Below are positions 1 through 11,600 of a stretch of 64,000 nucleotides of DNA, one piece after another (position 1 is the stretch's first letter; every line of letters starts with the position of its first letter). The DNA lies in NCBI RefSeq assembly GCF_050908995.1, contig NC_135132.1, positions 8,303,001 through 8,367,000 on the forward strand. The letters are read 5' to 3'. Made by a program: the position numbers and the translations under genes. The stretch is from Andrena cerasifolii (lineage: Eukaryota > Arthropoda > Insecta > Hymenoptera > Andrenidae). The notes beneath the pieces are model-generated. The model did no database searches. It was not told where the DNA came from and saw only the letters and a list, made by a program, of their open reading frames with translations.

Positions 1-119
1 CGAGAAAAACGCGAAAGAAGAAGAGTAGAATGGTCGCTACCTGCTGCGGAATATCGACACCCGCGCCTAGTTGAAAGCCTACAACTCGGCTATTTTGTGG
101 AATTTTTGCGTCTACGACG

Positions 120-735
120 ACTTAAATTATTCTTAAAACTCCGCGTAATAAGAAAAAAAAATCGTGTTTTGAAAACTTTCAGGGTGGCGTAACCCCTTAA
201 GTTCATCGACCCTTGTTCTTTCACCGACGAACTAAAGTATTGAGACTTGCTTCCCCCATAAAGCTGTTTAAATTATTCTTAAAACTTCGCGTAATAAGAA
301 AATGCAAAGAAAAAAAAATCGAGTTTTCAAAACTTCCAGGGTGGCTAACCCCTTAAGTTCATCGAACCTTGTTCTTTCACCGACGAACTAAAGTATTGAG
401 ACTTGCTTCCCCCATAAAGCTGTTTAAATTATTCTTAAAACTTCGCGTAATAAGAAAATGCAAAGAAAAAAAATCGAGTTTTGAAAACTTCCAGGGTGGC
501 GTAACCCCTTAAGTTCATCGACCCTTGTTCTTTCACCGACGAACTAAAGTATTGAGACTTGCTTCCCCCATAAAGCTGTTTAAATTATTCTTAAAACTTT
601 GCGTCATAAAAAAATGCAAAGAAAAAAAATCGAGTTTTCAAAACTTCCAGGGTGGCTAACCCCTTAAGTTCATCGAACCTTGTTCTTTCACCGACGAACT
701 AAAGTATTGAGACTTGCTTTCCCCCATAAAGCTGT
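120..735. repeat. Tandem array, ~156-bp unit, four copies
   Basis: The phrase AAATTATTCTTAAAAC recurs at 124, 270, 426 and 582, giving spacings of 146, 156 and 156 bp. The rest of each unit (AACCCCTTAAGTTCATCGA, GACTTGCTTCCCCC) repeats with few changes. The array may extend left of the window. Confidence 0.9.
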
Positions 736-1599
736 TCTGTGACATTCCTTGTTTTTTTTTTCACCCTTCAATTTAAGTAGCAGCGAAAAAGCTGCGCTCC
801 TAAAAATCGAAGGGGTGTTAGCCAAGCATCCCTTCGAAATTTTCCACGAGCGATGATATCAGCCCGAAGCTTCACAGAGGCAGGAACGTCGACCTGAGGT
901 TTCCCAGAATAGCCAGGGTATCACCTGGTGGCGAACTGTGTTAAGTAATTAAGACGTTTATATAAGATTCTGTGGAAAGGGGCGGGATTTATTATCACGG
1001 TTTCGCCTAGGCTAAAGAACCACCTTTTGATAAGTCCGTTGCGTTCGATTGGTGGACGTTTATTGCCCTGGGAAGCTTGATAGCCAGGGACGGAAATAGA
1101 TTCGCCCGCTCCTGTTTGATATTTAAACCGGTAGCGCTGGCCGGGTTGTGTTTTTAACCGTCTGTCGTACCTCGGCAGGTTTCCATACCCAATCTTTCGT
1201 GTCCTTAACAGATCCCCACCTTGCGCAGAGATTCCGATTGCAAGTAGACTGCAGGCCAGTCGAAATTCCCTGGTAAATAATCGATAAGTCGTTCGGGATT
1301 TAATCCCCCGTTGATAGGGGGGTGGAAGACTCGTTGTGCGACTTACAAAGTGGGGTCAAAGTAGCTTTGGTCAGGGGAAGAAATATGCAAGCATACGTAT
1401 TTCTGTTTCTTTTTACCCGACTGTGGCAAAAAGGAGGGTATTGTGTTTGTCAGGCTGTGTATGTGTGTCCATGTTACGCTCTAGAGTCTGTACGGGTACA
1501 CCGATTTGGACAAATCAGGTGTCTTTAGAATTGGCTTGACGTTCCGAATGTTATAGGATATAAAAAAAATATTAAAAAAAAAATTAAAATTAAAAAATA
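736..1599. other. Gap without a supported gene
   Basis: This is mixed-composition DNA right of the tandem array. Short open frames at 1322-1540 have no coding character. Confidence 0.5.
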
Positions 1600-1830
1600 A
1601 ATAAATAAAAATTAAAAAACCCGACTGCTTAAAAAAGCATTAAAAAAATTAAATTCATAAAAAAAACATTAAAAAAATTAAATTAAAAATTAATTTTTAA
1701 ATTAAAAATTAATTTTTAAATTAAAAATAAATAAATTTTTAATTTTTAAATTAAAAATTAATTTTTAAATTAAAAATTAATGTTTTTAATGTTTTTTTAA
1801 GCAGTCGGGTTTTTTAATTTTTTTAATTTT
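1600..1830. repeat. AT-rich foldback with CCCGACTGC arms
   Basis: AAAAAACCCGACTGCTTAAA near 1615 is the reverse complement of TTTAAGCAGTCGGGTTTTTT near 1795. Between them is almost pure A/T that is itself palindromic. This is probably a small foldback element. Confidence 0.7.
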
Positions 1831-3950
1831 TCTTGTTATTACAAGCTTTTACTTAGCTTCGCTTATTAGTTCATTACATTACTAAAAGGAAAACTAGAAA
1901 GCACAAAATAATTTACAGTAATTTTTTTCCTTTTAAAAAACAAGCTTTTATTAAATTGTAGTAAAAAGGAAAAAATAATTTCCAATATTTGCGCCACACG
2001 CTTTCATTTTTAAGTACCAAAATTATTTCCCCCTTTTTTGGTACGTTTTAATGGAAGCTTGTATTTTTAAAAAATTCTTTTTACTGTGAATTCTGGGCCC
2101 AGTGGAAAACAGGCACATGCCACTGTTTCGCGATTTTTTTATGATTTTTTTACTCAAAAATTTTCGTAGGGTAAACCACAACCAGTGAGTGACAATTAGG
2201 CAAAGAAATGTCAATTATAAATTTAAATATTATTATATGCTTATAAATGGAGCGTAGTTGCACTTTTAATATCCTATATTTTTAGTTATGCGTATTAAGC
2301 AATCATTAATAAGTACAATTCTTATTAAAAGTATGCGGTCATTATATATATATATATATATATTATATAATAATAATAATAATAATAGCTATAAGCTGTG
2401 ATATTTTGAATAATATATGAAAACAACAAGTAGGGTAAACCAACTAATACTTGAATATATTTATGTATAACAACAAAATAACGGTTGAAATCGCATTTAA
2501 ATTTATTTTTCTTGAGATTTCTATAAAAATAATTACTTATTCTTATCGCAATTTAAAAAATATATATATATTTATATTTATATTTATAATTATTTTAATA
2601 AGTAATTATATAAATATATATATATATTATAGTTATTATTATTATTATTATTAACGGGAAACCCTTTACTGTACAGAGATAAAAAATTATTACCATTACT
2701 ACATAGAAAGCTAAAAATAAGAGAAAGAAATAAAAAATATATATATATAAAATATTAACATAAAATAAAATAATATAATATAGTTTAATGTTGATAGATT
2801 CCTACAAAATAAAAAGTTCCCAGAAATCTGTATAATTCTTCTTGAAAAAAAAATTATGGGTACTTAAGAAACGAAGATTTATGCATACCTGGCACGTGCT
2901 TGTTTTCCACTGAGCCCCTGAATTTTAAGATTACTTCAGAGATCATAAATAGTAACTCCAGTCGCTCCAACTCTGAAACAACGATTTTCGTCACTCAAGT
3001 CTAATTTTCCTAGTTCCAGAGCTAATTTCTTCTTCCCATCAGCTTTTCTTCAGGTCGTTCACCTCAGAAGCCTTTGAAGAGTCTTCTATTATCTTCCCCT
3101 ATCTTCAGGAAGCGATTGTTATTCTCCAGACACCCGTTCAGCCAGCAGAGCCGAAGGAAACTTAGATGCAACGTCTTCCTCTATTACTTATCTCCAAAAC
3201 AGTCTCACGCTACTGGCAAACAAGCTCCGAAGCCGCGGAGAAACACTCCTCCATCTGTGCGCTACCTCCAATTACCGAAAAGCCGAGTCTATCTCCCAGA
3301 CGACAGCCAAGCCTCGGAGCTGCTAGCATATTAACGAGGCTTGCCTCATTTAAATAAATATGAGCTGCTTGTCGCGCTGCTGCCTGATCACAAAAAGGTT
3401 CGAGCCACTTGGAGCATCAATTAGAACCAAGAAGCTTTGGAATTATTCACAATTTCTTAAGGAGTTCGAGATACACTTGGAGGCTTTTATTGGAACTCCT
3501 CAGAAAAACCTTGCTTTGTTTTTTTAATTATTAATTATTCAGAGCTTAATTAAAGGATATCATAATTAATGTGAGGCAAAAGTCTCTGGCTACGTGCTTT
3601 GACTGAGTTTTTGCGCGGGGGTTGATAAGGTTTCGGAAGCCATCCAGGTGTATGTGCGCGTGCAACGGCCTTCCCAATCCAATTCTCGCGAAATTCTGCA
3701 TTCCTGCTCATAGGGCGGATGAAAGTCTTCACCCCTGAGCCTTCGCCGTGCGACACTGTTCGAGATTCTAGATCAGAGATTACAGAGGCTCCATCAACAA
3801 GGGGATTGGGGATAGATGGTCCGTGCAGTTGCTTGATTTCCTCAGTTTTATTGCTCGAGCAATGACACCAGCCTTTAATTAGTTTCTAGCAGACGTGGGC
3901 AAATTTTGTTTGAAAGTAAAATAAGAAACAGCTGTTTTGAAATAATGTTT
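1831..3950. repeat. AT-rich intergenic DNA with TA and TAA microsatellites
   Basis: (TA)n occurs near 2345-2365, (TAA)n near 2367-2388 and further TA/TTA runs near 2560-2650. No gene is supported. Small frames at 3074-3357 lack coding character. Confidence 0.6.
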
Positions 3951-3959
3951 CATAAATAT

Positions 3960-4345
3960 TTGCTACTTTATTCGATGAAATGATTTTGGGAATAACTATC
4001 TTGTATCTGAGATAATAAAATAATGAAACGATGATTTTTTTTTTGTAAAATGAACTGTTGTCAAACTTCTTGAAATAAAAGCTTTCAGTTGCATTATCTT
4101 GACGATTATTTCTTTAATAAAAAAATAAAGAAATAACCATGCACATTATTTAAAATTAAAGCAACTTAAAGTAACGAACTCTAGTATTTCTTAATTTTTT
4201 TTATTTAAAATTTGGCGAAATAAATAATCGTCGAGATAATGCAACTGAAAGTTTTTACTTCAAGAAATTTCACAACAGTTCATTTAACAAAAGATTCATC
4301 GCTTCGTTATTTCATTGCCTTAGATACAAGCTAATTATTTTCCAA
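3960..4345. repeat. Foldback MITE
   Basis: The left arm with CAGTTGCATTATCTTGACGA (about 4087) is the near reverse complement of TCGTCGAGATAATGCAACTG (about 4230). The pairing extends outward to GTATCTGAG and CTTAGATAC. Arms are about 110-150 bp. Confidence 0.75.
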
Positions 4346-5622
4346 ATTATTTCTCGAAATAAAATAACACAATTGTATATCGAAAATGAAATAATTACGA
4401 ATTAAGAAAGAATCTGCCATTTGAATTAATATCACAGATAATGTCGTTTAAAAAATGTTCCAGCTTTGATTTGCAAGCTGTCCAGAGTGTGTGGTGATTG
4501 AAAATGCATTGCAGATTAGTGTTGGAGACTGGGAGCAGAGTATAGTGTCAATAGTAGTGTGGAGAACATCTGCAGATTAGAGCACCAGATTCGAATGGAG
4601 ACAAAAAACTAATTAATAATTAAAATTCCATAGAAGCGCAACTGCCCACTGGAAACAAAAAAAAATCATTGGTAAAAGCTTCGTGCGCTTTCCTAACTTC
4701 CTTCAAAGCAGCAATGCCTTCGCAAGGTTCTTCTTTTTCTTGACAAAGCATCTACAACGCACATACCATTCCCCCTCCCAGCAGACTCCTCTTTCCAATT
4801 ACAAGAAACCTCGTACAATGTCCCATAGAAGATTCATTCACATGCCATTTACTCTTTCCCACAATTAACGAATTGTGCCTCTGCTATTATTCCTGAAACG
4901 CAAACACCCAAGCCCAGCACAAACAACTTTCTCCCAAGGGACATTCCACTGCTCCCCCTAAAACGCAAAACGAACAGCGAGAGCAAGAAAACTGCAGCAA
5001 TTAAACTGTGCAGGCAGTTTTCTGAACGTCGCCACTGCGCTCAGAAGAAGAGGGCCCAGAGTCCCCCGGCATGATCATTGATTCCGACTTGCCTGAACAC
5101 AGTGTTCGACCAACCAGATCTGCCAGTAAACGGCCCCGCTATCTCCAGATACACCGGGGCCGACTCCCTGGATTATATATCTCTGGTACTTGCTGCGCGA
5201 GATATTTCAGTTAGCTAGTTACACCGGCCAGTTATGTTCAGATCGCTATCGCAAGGTTGCCCTTCCACTTGTTACTCCTAGTCGTTAACCGTGCATGCTC
5301 CTCGGCGTTGCTCTCCTCCTGGTCGACGCCACCTGCACTGGAACTCGCTGCAGGAATCTCCATTCCGCTGTCTAGCTTAATCGCTGCTCAATAAGCTTCC
5401 CAGGTACACCAGTCTTTCTCTGAGTTCTGTGGTCTTGGCAGCAGGCTGCGACAGGTGAATTTAGAGGCGAATTAAAGGGTTGAATTAGCAGTTCAATTTG
5501 CCCATTAAAGTCCCCAGCAGTGGGCAGAGAATTTAGCAGTACTGGAAGATCTGACTTTTTAATGGGAGATTGATGTAAGAACTTGAATCTGCGAGGTGTT
5601 CTGATTGAAGTTTTCGTTTCAG
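4346..5622. other. Gap or intron upstream of the first visible COBL exon
   Basis: No exon that could join the phase-1 entry at 5623 was recognised. It is probably an intron of COBL. Confidence 0.4.
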
Positions 5623-8600
5623 CAAACCTGGAGGAGACCCTGGACCTGTCGCTGTCCCTGCAGGATTACCATCTTCAGGAAGTGACGCTGTACGCCAAGC
5701 AAGGCAGGACCCTCGGCTCCGCCCTGAGCACGCAGGACATAATGGCCCTGCAGAGGCAGGAGGAGCGTCGGAGGCAGCAGGCCAAGCAGGGTGTCTTCGG
5801 CTTCGTCTTCAAGAAGTCCAAGGAGAGCTCGCTGAGCACGGACAGCCTCGGCGGACGCAGCGCGTCGCCGGCTAGGAGCGACGAGACTGGCAGGAGCACT
5901 AGTCCTCTTCAGCCACCTGCTAGGCCCCAAAGAAAGCGGAGACCAGCGCCCAAGCCTCCCACGCTGGCCCAGGCAGAAGTTAGCAATGTTAGTAGAAGTC
6001 GAATGCTTTCGCTACTTTGAGGATAGCAGTCCTCACTCCGCTCTATCAGAAGTTAAAGATACGCTCGGTTTAAGGGGCACAGGACCATTAAACGAATGAA
6101 ATCGACGGCTCGCTGTTTATTGTGCACGCTTTTATAATTAATTTAAAAAAAAGATTGTCAGTATGTTGGAAATTATTTAACGCTAAAAATGGTCCCACTA
6201 CCGATCATCGGAAGGGAAAATGCTTTAGGGAGAGTAATTTCTGCACTGAAAACTGTAGCGTGGAACTTTTTCTGGCGAATTTAAATGAAAATCGTGAATG
6301 CTACGCACGAATCAGTGTTTCCCACATACTTACGGGAAAAATTGATTTAATTCAGTTAGAAAGTGTTTTACAAATGTCCAATGCTAATCCGCAAGGTCCA
6401 CACTGTAGAGAAAGAAATTCTACAGCTCCGGTTAAATTTTCAAGTGGAAATATTCATTTGTTCAAGAGTTTCGATGTACGCGGTGTTTAAAGATGTAGTT
6501 TCGAAATAATTTCCTCCATAATTTCCGCGATTATTCGAATTTTCTCGTGAAACTTTGTTGCAAGCGTTCACAAAGGATGACACTTTCAGAATTAATAATA
6601 CAGTGGGTGGCCAAGTTATTGTACTCAAACAAACAGGTTTGCGATTTTGTAAGTTTAAGCGATGGAATGACTGTATCTCTGCGAAAAATGGCCGCAAGGA
6701 ACATTTAAAAACCGCATTTTAACGCTTGAAGTTTCTAGTTTTTTAATCAAGGACTCAAATTTTGTTTCATCCATTACGATACTGTTTTATCAAGATGAAG
6801 CGCGAAAAACGAAGATTCAGAAATTTTGGCCTACTTTGAACATTGCGCAAGCCAAAAAAAAAATTTCCCCGGCAAATTCAACGAAGGGATCTTACAGAGC
6901 AAACATTTCTCTTTAATTTCGTTGTTTTGGTTTTGTCGTATGATTTTTATTGGCCGAGTTATTCGCGATCAAAGCAGAAAAGGTGCTTTTCACTTTGAAC
7001 GCCTATAACTCGCGAACTCATGATCGTAGACAAATTTTCACGAGTGTTTTGGAAAGCTAAGGAAGCTTCCTTTCAGAACCTTTAGTTGCCAATTTAAGAT
7101 TTTTTTTAATCCCATTAAATCCATTTTGAAATGATCCCAAAAATTGACGAAAATGTTTTGAGTATAATACTTTGGCCACTCACTGTAAAAAAAAATCATT
7201 TTTCGATATTTCAATAGTCCTGCACCCGCTTAAAATTGTCTAAGCTGGCTAGCACACCATTTTAATCCCGATGCACCCGAATTTCTGACCCAAGAGCTTC
7301 ATTCCAGGGTTCTGAGGAGAATACCGGAGACTCCAGCAAGGACAAAGTAGTGATCAGCCACAGCCGCAACAGCAGCGATAGTTCCGGGTACCACGAGGCT
7401 TCCGTGCTGAGCGATAACCCTGACTCTGCCGGGAGACTACCAGAAACATTGCCCAGGAGGAACAGGCTGCCAATCGAGACGCCCAGGAAGCTGGCGCACA
7501 CGTCGCAGTCCAGCAAGAGCCTCAGCAACCTGGCTTTCGTCCCTGGCACTCTTACCCACGGAATTAGCAGCACCTCGCTGAGTTCCGCAGGTAATACACC
7601 AAAGAACCCAGTAGGGCCCCTTATTCTACTCCTGATAGAACCTCCTTCCGCAGGTCTGAGAAAGAAAAGGACAGCGCCTCCTCCGCCAGCGAACAGACCC
7701 CTCTCGTCCGCGATCTCCACCCAAGCACTGGAGCGCATAGTCGACTCCGAGGAGTCGCTGACGTCCGACATGGAGCCTTCCAAGCCGGCGTCGGACATCG
7801 GCGAAAGCGAGGCTCGCCCGAAGGCGAGCTCGGACATAGGCGTGACCACTGTGGGCGCGAAGCTGTCTCCGGGCTTCGAGCCGGAGCCAGCGAACCCAGA
7901 GCCGAAAGCCTGCAAGCTGGAGGTCGCGCCGCGTCACAGAGCCGGCTCCGTGAACGCTAAGTTGCCTAGCGACGAGCCGAGGAACGTTGCACCCGTAGAA
8001 GACGCTCCCGTAGATGCTAGAGTGCCGCGAAAGAGAGGTAAGCTAGTGCGTAGCTATGGTAGCATAGAGGACAGCGTGCCCTCCTACAGTTTCGTGTCGA
8101 GGAACAGCTTCGAGCGAGCGCTTGAGGCAGAGGACAGAGCGGAGACCGTCAGGAAGCACAGGAGCCTCTTCGACTCGGAGAAGATCAAGCTACACTCGAG
8201 AATCGAGGAGTGTCGCAGGAGTTTCGGTAGAAGTAGAGAGTTCTCTGAGGATCCCAGTGATAGGCGCCTTTCGTATCGGTTGCCAGCGTCGAAGGCCAGT
8301 TCCCTGGACTTGGCGGGTGGCTGCTCTAGTCTGGGTTACAAGCTGCAGAAGTCTCAGAGCTTTGCCTGTTCGGACTTCGTGCCCGCGAAGATCAGGGACT
8401 GGCCCAAGACGATTAGTCTTCAGGGTGAGTTCTCTAGTCAGGAGTCGTCCGACTCTCAGAGCAGGCTCGTTAAAATGCAGACTCTGGCTAATTTGGAGGA
8501 CATAGAGACCGATAGCGAGCATATGCCGGAGTGCGGGGTGTCGGAGGACAGCTTCAGCCCTGGGAAGCTCCATGATAATTATATTTGCGAGGCGAAGTGC

Positions 8601-11600
8601 CAGGCGAAGCTGAGGCACAGCTCGAGCTTCCAGAGTGGCTTCAGGCTCAGGGAGACGAAGATAGTCAGCAGCTTCGAGCAGCCGAGTCTCTCTGGCTCGC
8701 AGAGCTTCTGCGTTAGGAATAGTCTCTCGGGAAGCAGGCCGGATTTTGTCAAAGACAGGCAGCTGCAGTTGGGAAGCTCTACCACCACTAATTGCCACAG
8801 CGGCTCGATTTCTTCTGTCCTCGGCGGGGACCACTTTGAGAGGCAGAGTAGCAGTCGTAGGTCTAGTATCTCTCCGCCGCCTTTGAGCACCTTGCAGATC
8901 TTCGCAATCTCTACGAAACCCTTGGACATTCCAGTCACTGCGATAGATCCAGTACCTAGCAACGTTGATAAACTACCATCGCTACCTATTCAGCGCAGCG
9001 AGTGTAGGGTAGAGTCGGAGAAGAAGCTGAGCATCTTGGAGCCCCCTCCGCCAGGCTTGGTGAGCAGGGAGGAGTCCACGGAGAGCTGGAACAGGTTCCT
9101 GGTCCAGCTGAACTCGATACTGGAGAGCAGAGCCGGGGAATTCGTTTAGGTGTTAGCGAGTAGGGGTTTTGATATTCTATTTCTTCAAGTCTGTGTCAAT
9201 TTCAGTGTCGAAACTACTGGCTGCAGTCTCCGTTCTATTCTCTGCCTCAAGAATCGCGGCTTCAACCCTTCGCGATCTGAAATTAATATCGCTTCGAGGT
9301 CAGTACTGCTTTTTAGATTAGGGTTATTATTCAGCGAAGAAAATGGCTCGCGAAGGGTTGACCTGCAACTTAGTTATTTGCCCCGTAGAGCGGTAGCTTT
9401 TAAAGATGATGCGAACATAGAAGCTGTTTTACCATCTTGAAGTTCCCATTTATTTTACACAGTTCATTTCTTCCACGAGTCCTTGTGAAATACACCCTGT
9501 TACCCCCGAGTAAAAGTATAACGTCCCTCAGTCTGCATGCTTGTAAAAGGCTGCGGCCCCAGTGCACGAAAATTCTCTCATTAATGTGTCCCGTCTACCC
9601 GCTTGCCAATTACTCCCCGGTGATGGTTTCTTCTTTTTTTTTCTTTCCCTCTGAGTACAGCTGGAGAACCCGCTCCGCTTCCCAAGCCTAGAAAAACCTC
9701 TGCGACTGGTAGCACGTTGGTGAGGCCCCAGGTGCCGAAACGCAAGCTAGCGCCGCCCTCCCCGTTGAGTAGAACCCTCAGCTCCAGCTCCAGCAATGTA
9801 GACCGCTTGCCCAGCACTGCGAGCGAAGCAAGCTCGAGCATCCCTTGCGGGACCAGCGTGGACAGCTTCGAATCTGCCGGAAGAAGCTCTGTAAGGTCTG
9901 ACGGGAAGCCTGAAAGCGGAGAGAAGGTGGACGCCACCTCCGTCTGTTCCACCAGCGAGGACGAAGTGTTCCTGACTCCTGGGATCGATCAGAGCGAAGC
10001 GTGCTTTGATTACAACTCGATAACCTTGGAAGAAAAGGAGGAGGGATCGCTGAAGATGGTGGGGAACTCCGGTAAGGAATCCAGCAACCACGAAGTCCAG
10101 GAGAATGGAGGTCAGAGCGCCAAGTCGTCGACGAGGAGCACCCCTCGGCAGGAGAAGAAACTCTGCGCTGTGATTTCAACGGTGCCGAAGTGCGCCCACT
10201 TGGATCTGCTGGCGGAGAGCGGAGATCTGTTGTCCAGTGTTGAGAGGGGCAAGAAGGCTCAGGGGGAGCAGAGCGCGGAGGCTAAAGCAGGCGTTGATGA
10301 GGTGGCCGCCCAGAACAGGGAGCCGAAGAGGGCAAGGATCCCTCGAACAGCATCGAAGTCGAACGACTTCGAAACGAACACGCTGGAGAAACAGAAGAGG
10401 CATCTGACGTCCCACGCGGAGGACATCACGTTCGCTTTGAACCTGAATGTCACGTCTAACGTCGGCCTGCGACAGAAAGAGGAGCGGGACACTCGTTGCC
10501 AGGATGTTAGTGGAGGAGAGTTGCATCACGGATTGGGTGGATCAGGTGCATGTTGCATATCACTACTGGGCGGTGGCGGGCGTTTATATTTCTTCCTTGC
10601 AAGTTTTCAAGTAACTACTAATGCCTTAGAGGACTTCGGGGTACTTTGAAAGACTGCTCGCAGCAATTTCAACCACTACTAACGCGGTTCGCAGAGCATT
10701 AGTGACTTCTCTATTTTACAATCAGCCTCTGGGTTCGGGTTTTTTTTTATTAGAAATTATCTGACGCCGAAAATTCTTGAAAACTGTGACAGAGGAGACT
10801 AGTTACCATAGCTTTCACGAGGTTTCGGGTTCATCTGTATATTCTTGACCTCTCTAGACAATAAGAAGGTACTTTTATTTGAGAAAAAGGCACAGTAAGT
10901 TATTGGCACTGGCAATATAATTCGAGGAACATTCCAATAACAAATTGTGTCCTTTAAGATGCTACTACATTTTAGAATCACTGCGACATTGTTTTAAATT
11001 TCTCGATATCTTTCCAAGCAGATACGAAGCTCTCGCAAACGGACGTTCTGCTGCAAAAGGTGTCCGACACCCTGTCCAACTCTCTGCCAGTCTCGCCTCC
11101 CAGCGAGCGTGTCCAAAAGCCGGAAGCAAGCAGCGTCTCCAAGAAAACGGAGCCCTCCGCTATGAAGAAGTCCGTAAACCAGCAGGGCAACGATTTCCAA
11201 GACGGTGTAATAGTGAGCACCAGTACGCCGAATCTGACAGTGAACTCGCAGCAGGACACCTCGGACTACGTGTCAGCTGCGGACGAAGACCTGTCGATCG
11301 CAGACTGGGAGTACCAGCTTCCCGCTCCGCCGAGTGCTTTCAGGGACACAGCTTCCCCGTCCTTCGAGAGCTTCGAAGAAGTCGCCGAGTCCCCTGAGTC
11401 CTTCGAGGACCCAGAGATCAAAGGGCAAGTCGAAGCGCTGCACAGAGAGCCGAAGGACTCCTCGGCGAAAGCTCCGGAGAGGCAGGAGCCAGAGAAGAGA
11501 ACCCAGGAGAAGCCTTACAGACAGCTGAGATCAGAGTGCAGCCTGAAGAAAGAAGTGATCTGCGAGCTGGAGAACAGAATAAGTACGCTGCCTCAGGGTG

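Noticed and set aside
5583..5622. ATG-like start (a TTG) just above the first COBL exon
   Set aside because: The segment before 5623 is a splice acceptor (TTTCGTTTCAG), so the frame there is intronic.
6122..6490. 122-codon plus-strand frame in a COBL intron
   Set aside because: AT-rich, no motif, lies between well-defined exons.
7262..7915. 217-codon minus-strand open frame
   Set aside because: Antisense to COBL exons with the KKRTAPPPP motif on the other strand.
8190..8834. 214-codon minus-strand open frame
   Set aside because: Antisense to COBL coding sequence, no motif.
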